A DNA stretch of 51,449 nucleotides. It comes from an uncultured Bulleidia sp. GTDB lineage: Bacteria > Bacillota_I > Bacilli_A > Erysipelotrichales > Erysipelotrichaceae. Made by a program: the position numbers and the translations under genes. The notes below the pieces were generated by a model. That model was not told the origin of the DNA. It searched no databases and saw nothing but the letters and a program-made list of their open reading frames with translations. This document shows positions 16,585-24,082 of this stretch, piece after piece. Within the stretch, counting starts at the first letter, position 1. Each line of letters starts with the position of its first letter. The stretch is from the NCBI GenBank assembly GCA_934757945.1, contig CAKVLT010000004.1, positions 1 to 51,449 of the forward strand, in the 5' to 3' direction.

Positions 16585-18386
16585 TGTTGCAGTTCCTCCT
16601 GGTAATACTTTCCCTGTATTTCAAACAGTTCATAGTATTTCCCGTGTTTTGCCATTAATTCTTCATGTGTCCCATATTCTTCTATGCCGTTTTTACCAAG
16701 CAAGGCAATGTGGTCACAGAACTTTGTAGAAGATAATCTATGGGAAATGTATACAGAGGTTTTACCCTCCACAAGAGTATTGAGATTCTGATAGATCTGT
16801 GCCTCTGCAAGGGCATCTAAAGCAGCTGTAGGTTCATCTAAAACGACTACATTCCCATTTTTATATAACGCTCTTGCAATGGCAACTTTCTGCTTCTGAC
16901 CACCGGAAAGATCAATACCTTTTTCATCCAGCACTTTGGAGGCAATACTGTCATATCCCTGAGGCAAACTAGCTATCTTATCTTTCAAGCCTGCGGTATC
17001 AAGACACTTTTGAGCAAATCTTTGACTTCTTTCATCTGTATCCTTACCGCATACATTTTCCACCAGTGTACACGGATAGATTTCAAAATCCTGAAAAACC
17101 GTGGAAAACATCTTATAGTATTCTTCTTTAAAGAATTCTTCAGAATCTATTCCGTTAATGTATATATGTCCTTTTTCTGGTGTATATAGTCCTGTCATCA
17201 GTTTGACTATAGTACTTTTCCCAGCACCATTCGCTCCCACAATGGCAAGCTTCTCTTTGGCATGTATCTTAAAACTGAAATCTTTTAAGACATAGTTTTG
17301 CGTATCAGGATATCTGAACCACACATGATCAAAGACAATCTCTGCAGGACTATCCGGATCCAATGCTTTTCTCTTTCCTTTTTCTTCCTTTGGAATATAT
17401 CTGTCATACATTGCAAAATACTCTTTGGAATATTGCAGATCCTTCATTAAGGAGGAAGATTCCTCTACAAGTCCATGACAGGTAAGAGAACATACCGTAA
17501 GAATGTTGAAATACAGAATCGCTATAGATAAGGATATGGAACCTGTAAAATACTGATGGGCAATCATATGCCAGGAAACACCAGTTTGAACAACGTAGCC
17601 TGCAAGAGCGACAAATCCGTATATGATATATTTCTTTTGAATATCCGCAATAACCTGTACATAAGCATCAGACACCTCTTTGAACTTCTGCATAAGAAAT
17701 GATCTTAAAGAGAAGATTCGTATATCTTTTCCATATGCAAAATCACTTAATGTGCGCGTATAATACATGCTTTTTCTATACTGTCTTTGCTGATCAGGTT
17801 TTCTTTTCAGACAATAGGAAGCATACAGATAATTGGAAATACCTGTACATACCAGCAATAGTGCAAATAACACACTCATCCCTGGCATGTATCTGCTAAG
17901 TACAACAATACATAAAAGGATGGTGACCATGTCGGTAAGCACTGTGTAAGTACGCATATACACCGATTGAAACCCTGTATCATCCGACTGCATAGTCTGT
18001 AAACCCGCATGAAATTCATCTTCAAACTTCGGATTTTCAATTCTGGAAAAATCTATCTTGTGGAACAGCGTAATGATCTTACAGAGTGCCTGCAATCTCA
18101 AATCCAGTGCCACAGACTGGTTCCACCCTTTGCAAAGTATTGTTACTGAAAAACAGATAATGGCCATACCGCTCAGAATCCATATTCCCTGTATCAAAGA
18201 ATGACTATCCTGAGTTCCCTGAACAATATCTACAATATATTTTGAAAACAGTGCCATCAGCACTGTTGCAATACCACCACATAGACTGCCAAAGAAGTAC
18301 AGAACAAAAAGATACCATTTATGTTCTGAAAGTGCATAACGCATCTGTCTTTGGAATGCGTACCATGCAGTATATTTTTTATGCAT
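16581..18386 (-). CDS. ABC exporter half-transporter (permease-ATPase), first subunit
   Basis: 601 residues with a six-helix N-terminal domain (about 20-330) and an ATPase domain: Walker A GANGAGKS, signature LSGGQ, Walker B VVVLDEPTAALDA, H-loop ISHRLSS. The catalytic Glu after Walker B is present in both subunits, so no degenerate site is apparent, unlike many heterodimeric exporters. ATG 18386 follows GAGGAGGAAGATGT. It begins 12 nt after the small protein gene and overlaps its partner by 4 nt. Control by the XRE regulator is inferred from the operon order. Confidence 0.88.
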   Translation of the reverse strand: MHKKYTAWYAFQRQMRYALSEHKWYLFVLYFFGSLCGGIATVLMALFSKYIVDIVQGTQDSHSLIQGIWILSGMAIICFSVTILCKGWNQSVALDLRLQALCKIITLFHKIDFSRIENPKFEDEFHAGLQTMQSDDTGFQSVYMRTYTVLTDMVTILLCIVVLSRYMPGMSVLFALLLVCTGISNYLYASYCLKRKPDQQRQYRKSMYYTRTLSDFAYGKDIRIFSLRSFLMQKFKEVSDAYVQVIADIQKKYIIYGFVALAGYVVQTGVSWHMIAHQYFTGSISLSIAILYFNILTVCSLTCHGLVEESSSLMKDLQYSKEYFAMYDRYIPKEEKGKRKALDPDSPAEIVFDHVWFRYPDTQNYVLKDFSFKIHAKEKLAIVGANGAGKSTIVKLMTGLYTPEKGHIYINGIDSEEFFKEEYYKMFSTVFQDFEIYPCTLVENVCGKDTDERSQRFAQKCLDTAGLKDKIASLPQGYDSIASKVLDEKGIDLSGGQKQKVAIARALYKNGNVVVLDEPTAALDALAEAQIYQNLNTLVEGKTSVYISHRLSSTKFCDHIALLGKNGIEEYGTHEELMAKHGKYYELFEIQGKYYQEELQQ

Positions 18387-18398
18387 ACATCTTCCTCC

Positions 18399-18632
18399 TC
18401 AGAGAAAGACTTTTATTTCGGTTCCGTCAGTTCTTACTATTTCCACCAAAGTAAAATGTCCATTCTCTTTTACAAACTTCTGTACTGTTTTTACACAGTC
18501 GATGTACCCCTGGATGTCTGCATCGGAAATATGACCGGCCTCCTTCCAGAATACTTTAGTTGTCAGAACACTCGATGGGAATCGAATAACAACCGGTTTC
18601 TTCAAAGAAGGTCTTGTAATACACAATTTCAT
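18399..18632 (-). CDS. Small protein between XRE regulator and ABC exporter
   Basis: 77 residues from ATG 18632, 1 nt after the regulator's stop. A basic N-terminal strand pattern (MKLCITRPSLKKPVVIRFP) is followed by a helical middle and a closing strand (HFTLVEIVRTDGTEIKVFL). It resembles the small companions found beside YvlB/LiaX-type domains, but the match is weak and the function unknown. No signal peptide or transmembrane helix. Confidence 0.65.
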   Translation of the reverse strand: MKLCITRPSLKKPVVIRFPSSVLTTKVFWKEAGHISDADIQGYIDCVKTVQKFVKENGHFTLVEIVRTDGTEIKVFL

Positions 18633-18633
18633 C

Positions 18634-19110
18634 TTATTCCACCAAAATACGCACATGGTCTCCATCAGCGGAATCCACACTGATAAGTTCTCCTGTCAGC
18701 CCCTGTTTTGCAAGCTCATAGATCTGCTTGAAATCAATTCCTTCCAACGCAGCATTTCCACTGAGAATCTTGCTGTCACTTTGCAGAAAAGCTTCCACTG
18801 CTACCATAGGCAGGTTCACTTTCACTGTATCCCCTTCTGCAGAATTAATGAAAATCTTTAAGAATAAGGAACGGATATCTTTCTTTTCTTCTGTATATGC
18901 CGGTTCCACTTTTTTCTTTCCTGTCATTTCGTCCAGAGACATATGATAGATTTCAGACAAGGTAATCAAAGTAGGAATATCCGGAGATGTAATATCATTC
19001 TCCCATTTACTTACTGCCTGCGGAGAAACATGTAACTTTTCCGCCACATCATTTTGTGTCATGTGATGTTCTTTTCTGATTGCTGCCAGTCTGTTTCCAA
19101 AACTTTCCAT
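18634..19110 (-). CDS. XRE-family regulator with C-terminal YvlB/SHOCT-like domain
   Basis: 158 residues. Residues 1-66 form a Cro/C1-type helix-turn-helix (MTQNDVAEKLHVSPQAVSKWE). Residues 80-158 resemble the N-terminal domain of YvlB/LiaX-like proteins, with KVNLPMVAVEAFL and a final DSADGDHVRILVE. ATG 19110 is chosen because GGGAGGAAGAACA precedes it; an upstream frame extension lacks a site. As first gene of the operon with two palindromes in its promoter it is probably autoregulated and senses envelope or small-molecule stress (inference). Confidence 0.8.
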   Translation of the reverse strand: MESFGNRLAAIRKEHHMTQNDVAEKLHVSPQAVSKWENDITSPDIPTLITLSEIYHMSLDEMTGKKKVEPAYTEEKKDIRSLFLKIFINSAEGDTVKVNLPMVAVEAFLQSDSKILSGNAALEGIDFKQIYELAKQGLTGELISVDSADGDHVRILVE

Positions 19111-19182
19111 TGTTCTTCCTCCCGGGTACACCTGTAGTTTACCCTTCTTATCCCACCAGTCCTATGGACAGGAAGTTGTATC

Positions 19183-19224
19183 ACTAACCTGTTAGTTGTA
19201 TTTTCGCTAACTAGAACGGTTAGC
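19183..19224 (-). promoter_or_regulatory. Two palindromic operators in the XRE-ABC operon promoter
   Basis: ACTAAC-CT-GTTAGT (19183-19196) and GCTAAC-N7-GTTAGC (19206-19224) share the half-site CTAAC/GTTAG. Promoter-like hexamers (TTGCTA with AAATAC about 17 nt downstream on the minus strand) overlap them, 70-110 nt before the XRE start. They are likely binding sites for the regulator itself. Confidence 0.6.
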
Positions 19225-19255
19225 AATATTGTAATACGAAATATACAGTCACAAA

Positions 19256-19295
19256 ACAAAAAAAGCCCCGCAAAAAGGACACATGTCCTTTCTGC
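19256..19295 (-). terminator. Intrinsic terminator
   Basis: GCA(G)AAAGGACA with TGTCCTTT(T)TGC (19270-19295) has one internal mismatch and is followed on the minus strand by GGGGC and seven T. It ends leftward transcription from the 19340-19618 region and insulates the XRE operon. Confidence 0.75.
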
Positions 19296-19339
19296 AAAGA
19301 GCTGCATACCGATACCTATTTTTACCCAGAAAATATTTA

Positions 19340-19618
19340 TCAGGATACTTCTTCACTAGCAATTCTTCCAGACACGAAGGAATCACCCCAGCTAGATTCA
19401 TCAATTCTCTGCGTACCATGGAATCCACCAGGAAGTTTATTCGGTTTTAACATACCACAATCTTTTGCAATTACAGGGAATGCCTGAATTCCACCTAGAT
19501 CCACTGCTTTAGCATCGACATTCCACGGCATTTCCTGACCTTCCACTAGAGCATTAGCAGTCAAATATTCTGCATTGTTTAACTGCACGTCAGAATGTGA
19601 CGTATTAATACCATTCAT
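19340..19618 (-). CDS. Short ORF of uncertain reality, possibly mobile-element debris
   Basis: 92 codons starting MNGINTSHSD and ending RIASEEVS. The composition is protein-like (VEGQEMPWNVDAKAVDLGG) but without a recognisable fold. AGGAGG stands about 20 nt before the ATG, too far for normal initiation. It lies directly downstream of an IS200/IS605-like right-end hairpin and upstream of a terminator. It may be a fragment of a transposon-borne gene rather than a functional protein. Confidence 0.35.
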   Translation of the reverse strand: MNGINTSHSDVQLNNAEYLTANALVEGQEMPWNVDAKAVDLGGIQAFPVIAKDCGMLKPNKLPGGFHGTQRIDESSWGDSFVSGRIASEEVS

Positions 19619-19658
19619 GGCAGCAGGAATGTTTCCTCCTGTTGAAGAACTTTTCTGT

Positions 19659-19700
19659 GTCTACCCAAGGCTAAAGCACTTGGGGCTTCTCGCCAGAAGC
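19659..19700 (-). mobile_element. IS200/IS605-like right-end hairpin pair (relic)
   Basis: On the minus strand GCTTCT-GGCG-AGAAGC (19685-19700) is followed directly by CCCAAG-N9-CTTGGG and TAG (to 19661). The sequence GGCGAGAAGCCCC followed by a hairpin and GGGTAG is the layout of many IS200/IS605 right ends, which double as the 3' part of a TnpB omega RNA. No tnpA or tnpB coding sequence is next to it, so only an end remains. Match judged by eye. Confidence 0.4.
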
Positions 19701-19728
19701 GTCTAAGAAGAAAAACCTGTGGTCAGGT

Positions 19729-19765
19729 AAAAAAAGAACCCAATCTGTCAGTTTAGATTGAGTTC
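19729..19765 (-). terminator. Intrinsic terminator in the junction region
   Basis: An 11-bp stem (19736-19746 with 19755-19765, one GU on the minus strand), loop of 8, followed by seven T on the minus strand. It stops transcription leaving the prophage side. Confidence 0.8.
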
Positions 19766-19950
19766 TGAATAACTTGATGAGATTTTGAGTATTTCCTCTG
19801 TCTACTTGACTAGGGATGTATCAGATTGTGAAGTTTTAATTCAGGACTTTTTCAGCAATCTCGGCAATGCCTTCTTTTTAACATCCTTTTCCATCTAAAG
19901 AACAGGAGGAAGAAGCAGATACAGGTTCTTTTCCCGTTAGTCGCCCTAAG
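19766..19950. other. Gene-free junction DNA, possible IS remnant
   Basis: No credible coding frame. The plus strand contains TGTCTACTTGACTAGGG (about 19800-19816), reminiscent of the outer end of some IS3-family elements. With no matching second end or transposase this is only a suggestion. The stretch separates the chromosomal XRE operon from the prophage. Confidence 0.3.
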
Positions 19951-19954
19951 TATT

Positions 19955-19984
19955 AAAAAAGCCTTTAAATAAAGGCTTTTTTTG
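19955..19984. terminator. Bidirectional terminator at the prophage left edge
   Basis: AAAAAAGCCTTT-AAAT-AAAGGCTTTTTT is symmetrical with T-runs on both strands. It lies 45 nt after the last leftward prophage gene. Confidence 0.85.
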
Positions 19985-20028
19985 TATCGTGGCACTAAAT
20001 TGGAACTAATTTTTTCACTTTTTAATTT

Positions 20029-20310
20029 TTAAACCATATTTTTTACACGTTCATGCATCTTTTTAAGACGTTTTTTAATATAGCAATATACAGCTTTCTC
20101 ATCTGAAGAAAGTTCTTTCTTCTCAGCTATATTTTCAAGTGCATTCATTAACATCTCATAATGTTTTTCTTCTTGAGACGCAATCTGTTGCAATGTATCT
20201 GAAAGTTCTGGATGCTTTTCTTTTACTTCCATTGACTCTTCAGAATACTTTGTTACATCCGACAATTCGTCTTCTGCCCAATCAGATAGTTTTTCCAATA
20301 ATTCCATCAT
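20029..20310 (-). CDS. Small helical ferritin/rubrerythrin-like protein in the post-lysis cassette
   Basis: 93 residues, all-helical, rich in Glu and Lys. The EEKHYEMLMNAL segment (about 46-57) resembles the ExxH metal motif of ferritin-like proteins and there is an earlier Glu-rich helix, but it is too short for a full four-helix ferritin. It may dimerise. It is the last leftward phage gene, starting 3 nt after its neighbour's stop. Role unknown. Confidence 0.6.
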   Translation of the reverse strand: MMELLEKLSDWAEDELSDVTKYSEESMEVKEKHPELSDTLQQIASQEEKHYEMLMNALENIAEKKELSSDEKAVYCYIKKRLKKMHERVKNMV

Positions 20311-20313
20311 AGC

Positions 20314-20724
20314 TTATACCAGCTTTGTAACTAACACGTTAACAAGAGAGTACGTAGCATCTACTCCTGCGTTCAAAACTTTAATGTCAAACGCTGGTGA
20401 GCATGGGCAGCATTCTCTATAAGTTGTAGGAACCTGAACCTTTGTAGTAAAAGCCAGAGGATGCGTAGATGTTGTATCGGCTGCAGTAACAGAAGCAAAT
20501 GCGTTAGGAACAACTGTCCCGTTAACCATCAACTGTAATGTCATGATTCCACCTGTATTTGCCACACCTGTTGCATTTACTGCCACATCATAGATACCAC
20601 ACTTATTCAACGCTAGTGTCGCATCTCCACTTTTTGTAACAGTTGTGCCTTTACGAAAAACTGTATTAAGAGGTACTAATGCATTTGAACCCACTGTAAT
20701 GTTATTTGAATATCCTTCAATCAT
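20314..20724 (-). CDS. Beta-sandwich (BclA/TNF-like) protein with Cys cluster
   Basis: 136 residues from ATG 20724, which follows AAGGAGAAG; earlier in-frame starts are ignored for lack of a site. Alternating strands with GIYDVAVNATG, GGIMTLQLMVNG and a final YSLVNVLVTKL pattern resemble the jelly-roll C-terminal domain of collagen-like spore and phage surface proteins (by eye). An ECCPCSP cluster sits near the C-terminus. It may be a virion decoration or a lysogenic conversion product. No signal peptide. Confidence 0.6.
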   Translation of the reverse strand: MIEGYSNNITVGSNALVPLNTVFRKGTTVTKSGDATLALNKCGIYDVAVNATGVANTGGIMTLQLMVNGTVVPNAFASVTAADTTSTHPLAFTTKVQVPTTYRECCPCSPAFDIKVLNAGVDATYSLVNVLVTKLV

Positions 20725-20797
20725 ATTTATTCTTCTCCTTATTATATAAAGGGTGGCTAGTATGCCACCCTGTCCTGACGTACTAGATACGTTCTGT

Positions 20798-21418
20798 TTA
20801 AATGTTTCCGCAGTTCCCACAGAAAGGAGACTGGCCTGCAGAATATGTGTAGCCGGTAGGATAACGAACTACAGTTGCCATCTGCTGAGCTAATTCCAGC
20901 TGTTGAATACGTGCCGCCTGTGCATTGATAGTCTGCTGTAAGCCTGCTTTTTCAAGTGCCGCAAACTTATCGTCAATATTTTTGTTAATAGCAGCAGTAT
21001 TGATAGCAGCATTGTAATTTACTCCATCAATAGCTCTCTGAGTCTTGCAGCAACAATCAGCTAATTGCGCTGACATTGCATAGTTACCATCTTTGACAGC
21101 TGCCTGTGTATCTGCAAAGTTTCTAAGATTTTCATAGCCAAGGCTAGACATCCCCTGTGAAAGCTGCATCATATGCAGATCTTCCTTATCGGATAGTCTT
21201 CCTACATCGTTCTGCAAACCATTGAAATTCATTGCATTACACAATCCAGCCTCTGTGACTGGTTCACCGTTCGGAACATTACCGCGCATTCCTAAGCCTC
21301 CACCCATAAAGGCGAATAGGAATAACACGATGATCCACCAGCTACCGTTTCCGAAATCGCCGTAGCCGTCATTGCCTCTAACTACAGAAGCAACGTCAGA
21401 TAATGAATAATCTGTCAT
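20798..21418 (-). CDS. Unknown phage protein with one TM segment and Cys motifs
   Basis: 206 residues from ATG 21418 (GGGAGAAA upstream). A Gly/Asp-rich N-terminus is followed by one hydrophobic segment (SWWIIVLFLFAFMGGGLG, about 26-43). A long Ala/Asn/Gln-rich helical region then carries DCCCKTQRAID and a terminal coiled coil, ending in CGNCG. The two Cys clusters suggest metal binding or disulfide links. No known family recognised. Second-largest of the cassette downstream of the lysis terminator. Confidence 0.65.
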   Translation of the reverse strand: MTDYSLSDVASVVRGNDGYGDFGNGSWWIIVLFLFAFMGGGLGMRGNVPNGEPVTEAGLCNAMNFNGLQNDVGRLSDKEDLHMMQLSQGMSSLGYENLRNFADTQAAVKDGNYAMSAQLADCCCKTQRAIDGVNYNAAINTAAINKNIDDKFAALEKAGLQQTINAQAARIQQLELAQQMATVVRYPTGYTYSAGQSPFCGNCGNI

Positions 21419-21507
21419 GTTATTTTTTCTCCCAATTTCTATGTCAAGAAACAATTCCTTTTACCGTTGCACATCCAATAAAAATCTTTGTTTCTTTAAC
21501 ATCTACA

Positions 21508-21738
21508 TTATTTAAGAAACTTTTGAAGTTCCTGTGCCTGTCTCTTCAGCTGTTCAAATTGCTGTTGAGACATCTTTCCGCTGGAAAGTAACCCCATTAC
21601 TATTTCCTGCGGATTCTTACCTGCCATTTCCTGTCTGAATCTATCAAACTGTTGTTTCAATTCCAATGGATTTCTTGGAACATTATTCTGTTGAGTTTGC
21701 TTGCTTTGGCTCAACCTTTCTAGAATTGGATTTACCAT
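21508..21738 (-). CDS. Small Gln-rich helical phage protein
   Basis: 76 residues, strongly helical and Gln/Lys-rich (MSQQQFEQLKRQAQELQKFL). No domain recognised. It overlaps the upstream 124-residue gene by 56 nt in another frame. Both frames look coding (the upstream one has a biased Lys/Asn tail), so the overlap is probably genuine compression. Confidence 0.6.
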   Translation of the reverse strand: MVNPILERLSQSKQTQQNNVPRNPLELKQQFDRFRQEMAGKNPQEIVMGLLSSGKMSQQQFEQLKRQAQELQKFLK

Positions 21739-22057
21739 TATTTGATTTAACCTCCCTTTCCAGTGCTTCTACTCGTTCCATCAAGTCTTGAAGAGTTGCT
21801 GGTGTTGCTTCCTTGTGAGCAACAAGATCAAAAGCTGTTGCTGTTTTATAACCTGCACTATCTGTCTGAATCAACCAGACAATAGGTGCTGTTTCATCTA
21901 GTAAAAGTGCTTCGGAATTCGGAGGTAGTTGATACATATCAGCACCGTTCTTGCCGTTCACTTTTGCTATAGTTTGCTTTTGTTGAACTGGATTATAAGG
22001 ATTTGCATATGCATATCCACCACTGTATGGATTAAAATTCTGAAAATTGTTCATCAT
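21683..22057 (-). CDS. Phage protein with Tyr/Pro-rich N-terminus and coiled coil
   Basis: 124 residues. The N-terminus is rich in Asn, Tyr, Pro and Gly (FNPYSGGYAYANPYNP), the middle is a beta segment (EALLLDETAPIVWLIQTDSAGY), and a coiled coil (TLQDLMERVEALEREV) leads into a basic tail. The pattern looks like a structural or assembly protein, but no family is recognised. Two adjacent ATG codons exist at 22057 and 22054 after AAAGAGGAACACATAGT. It is the first gene after its own promoter. Confidence 0.65.
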   Translation of the reverse strand: MMNNFQNFNPYSGGYAYANPYNPVQQKQTIAKVNGKNGADMYQLPPNSEALLLDETAPIVWLIQTDSAGYKTATAFDLVAHKEATPATLQDLMERVEALEREVKSNNGKSNSRKVEPKQANSTE

Positions 22058-22098
22058 ACTATGTGTTCCTCTTTACAACATTATTATTGCTTTGAATG

Positions 22099-22126
22099 TC
22101 TATAAATTGGGCTCATATAAGTGCAA
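22099..22126 (-). promoter_or_regulatory. Promoter of the post-lysis cassette
   Basis: On the minus strand TTGCAC-N16-TATAGA, about 40 nt before the 22057 start and downstream of the terminator at 22180-22213. This gives genes 22057-20029 transcription independent of the late operon. Confidence 0.6.
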
Positions 22127-22179
22127 ATAAAGTCTTAAAAAAGGATTAGAATAGTCTCGTCTAGGAAAATAAAACATAA

Positions 22180-22213
22180 AAAAAAGAGAGTAGCTTCTCA
22201 AAAGAGAAACTAC
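22180..22213 (-). terminator. Terminator at the end of the lysis module
   Basis: GTAGTTTCTC-TTTT-GAGAAGCTAC (one mismatch) followed by TCTC and eight T on the minus strand, at the stop codon of the HTH gene. Confidence 0.8.
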
Positions 22214-22515
22214 TGCTCAACTTCAAATAATTCTTTTGCGTTTTTCTTTCTTGGTGGAAGTAAAGCTGAATATTTTTCAACGTTATCGTACTTTATCTTT
22301 AATCGTTTCGTATATCTGTTCACTGTACTTCTGCTTAGCCCCAGTTTCAAAGCTATCTGTTCATTAGTATAACCTGCCACTCTTAATCTGATAATGTGCT
22401 CTTCATCTTCTGTTAAAGATGCAAGATCAATAAATTCTTCCAGAATAAGCTTATTCCAAAGAATTTGCTTACTCTTCAGATTTAGTACCAGGCTTATAGG
22501 TTGCCATAGATACAC
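22210..22515 (-). CDS. Phage HTH regulator, start codon unclear
   Basis: The segment LTEDEEHIIRLRVAGYTNEQIALKLGLSRSTVNRYTKRLKIKYD is a LuxR/sigma-4-like helix-turn-helix. Phage relatives usually begin around the KQILWNKLILEEF segment, but no ATG, GTG or TTG lies there. The only canonical in-frame starts are GTG 22515 and TTG 22542, inside the holin gene and without a ribosome site. The holin stop is at 22469, so coupling, a rare start codon (ATT/CTG) or frameshifting from the holin is needed. Last gene of the late operon; possibly a late regulator. Confidence 0.65.
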   Translation of the reverse strand: MYLWQPISLVLNLKSKQILWNKLILEEFIDLASLTEDEEHIIRLRVAGYTNEQIALKLGLSRSTVNRYTKRLKIKYDNVEKYSALLPPRKKNAKELFEVEQ

Positions 22516-22681
22516 CGAAAATTGCAGATAAAAATGTTGCAATTAAAGAAATAGTACCTACGATGTAAGTTACATCAAAATTGTATAGCTTACCAAGTCC
22601 TGTAATAAGTGCAATTGTAGGTGCAACACATACGCCCAATACCCATTTTAAAGCTTTGTATACTTTATCATTTAATTTCAT
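22469..22681 (-). CDS. Phage holin (r1t-like)
   Basis: 70 residues with the start KLNDKVYKALKWVL, two hydrophobic segments (about 10-27 and 36-60, VCVAPTIALITGLG and YIVGTISLIATFLSAIFGV) and a short charged tail. This is the layout of r1t-type holins, which permeabilise the membrane for the endolysin. It lies downstream of the endolysin and of a TM/coiled-coil partner. Confidence 0.85.
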   Translation of the reverse strand: MKLNDKVYKALKWVLGVCVAPTIALITGLGKLYNFDVTYIVGTISLIATFLSAIFGVSMATYKPGTKSEE

Positions 22682-22699
22682 AATATATTTACCTCTTTT

Positions 22700-23071
22700 C
22701 TAAATTTGCTCATTTAAATATGCTTCAATTTCTTCAGAGACTTTCTTTATATTGTCTCTGTTGTTTCCGTCGAGTTGTGACTTTAATAAAGCTTGATTCG
22801 ATTTGATAGAAAGCTGTAGCAACTTGTGAATATCTTTCAAATCCTCATCTACGTTTTTTGCCTGACTCTCTAATTGTTTAATTCTTTGGTTGTCATTATT
22901 TAAATATTCTGAATGCTTTTGTATTTCTAATTCCAACCTTGCTACAGTCGTTTTCGACAGGCACCAGTTGGCAAATTTAGTAATTCCCATAATGGCACCG
23001 GTCAAAGAAGATCCGTAAAGAACCCACTGGCCAATCAGAGCCCATACTTTTATATCAATTGTTGGCGGCAT
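22700..23071 (-). CDS. Lysis-module protein with TM segment and coiled coil
   Basis: 123 residues. A short hydrophobic N-terminal region (about 7-30, ALIGQWVLYGSSLTGAIMGI) is followed by a long coiled coil (about 42-115). The arrangement is reminiscent of XhlA-type or second-holin proteins, although XhlA carries its TM at the C-terminus. It lies between endolysin and holin, so it is probably a holin partner or regulator. Confidence 0.65.
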   Translation of the reverse strand: MPPTIDIKVWALIGQWVLYGSSLTGAIMGITKFANWCLSKTTVARLELEIQKHSEYLNNDNQRIKQLESQAKNVDEDLKDIHKLLQLSIKSNQALLKSQLDGNNRDNIKKVSEEIEAYLNEQI

Positions 23072-23085
23072 ATGTTATTCTCTCT

Positions 23086-24078
23086 TTACTTGATCACAAT
23101 CTGCTGGCCCGGGTAAATCAGGTTAGGATTGCTGATGCCGTTGATATCAGCTAAGTGCTGATATGTCGTGTTATAAGCCGCCGCGATTCCGGACAGCGTG
23201 TCACCTGGTTGGACCGTGTATACAGTCTGCTGTGGCGCTGATGTTCCTCCTCCGGAGATAGTCAGTACCTGACCCGGGAAGATGAGGTTAGGATTGCTGA
23301 TACCATTGATGTCAGCTAGGTGCTGGTAAGTGGTGTCATAAGCCGCCGCGATTCCGGACAGCGTGTCACCAGGCTGTACTGTATAAGTCACAGTGTTTGG
23401 CTGTGGCACTGGTGTAGGCTCTGGTGCAGGTGTTGGAGTTGGAGCAACTGCTTCTCCACTTGGATTAGCATACTTAAGCCATGCTTCTTTAGTCATATAT
23501 GCTTTGTTTAAGTCAAGATTTCCTGCATATCCATCAACATATCCTTGCGATGTGTACTGCCTGATGGCGCAGTCATAGGCGCCTTCATTCCATGGAGTTT
23601 CCTGCCATCCGGTAGGATCATAGTTTGGATATTGTGCCACCCACACGCCATAGTCTCCATTGCCACTGATTTCGTTTAAAATTGATGCACTGCCGTACAC
23701 AATCGGCCTTACACCCGTCTTCTCATAGATATAGTCACACCACTGCTTAATCCATGTCTTAGCAGGTGCTCCAGTTCCACACAGCGGATTGTATCCGCCT
23801 GGATTATTCTCCCAGTCAAGACACAAAATAGCTTCATGAATATATCCCTGAATGTTTGCCAAGAAAAAATCAGCTTCTGCCTTAACGTTGTCACCAGTAG
23901 CGTAGTGGTACACTCCAAGTAGTTTGCCACTTGCTTTTGCAGTCTGATACGCACGATCACAATCTGTATTGATGTAATAAGTGCCTTGTGTTGCCTTACA
24001 AATTACAAAATCGCAGTCGATAGCTGCACAGTTAATTCCTTCCTGATGGCTGGAAATGTCAATACCTCTTAATGCCAT
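23086..24078 (-). CDS. Endolysin: GH25 muramidase with two LysM repeats
   Basis: 330 residues. GH25 N-acetylmuramidase at 1-195 with catalytic residues Asp7 (RGIDISSHQ), Asp88 and Glu90 (LDWEN). A Pro/Thr linker (about 205-228) and two LysM cell-wall-binding domains (about 229-273 and 287-330) follow. The LysM domains are almost identical at protein level (GDTLSGIAAAY) and very similar at DNA level, with higher GC than the rest of the gene. There is no signal peptide, so release depends on the holin. Confidence 0.93.
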   Translation of the reverse strand: MALRGIDISSHQEGINCAAIDCDFVICKATQGTYYINTDCDRAYQTAKASGKLLGVYHYATGDNVKAEADFFLANIQGYIHEAILCLDWENNPGGYNPLCGTGAPAKTWIKQWCDYIYEKTGVRPIVYGSASILNEISGNGDYGVWVAQYPNYDPTGWQETPWNEGAYDCAIRQYTSQGYVDGYAGNLDLNKAYMTKEAWLKYANPSGEAVAPTPTPAPEPTPVPQPNTVTYTVQPGDTLSGIAAAYDTTYQHLADINGISNPNLIFPGQVLTISGGGTSAPQQTVYTVQPGDTLSGIAAAYNTTYQHLADINGISNPNLIYPGQQIVIK

Positions 24079-24082
24079 AAAT

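Noticed and set aside
23090..23400. Direct DNA repeats that could be read as a repeat array
   Set aside because: They are the coding sequence of two LysM domains in the endolysin.
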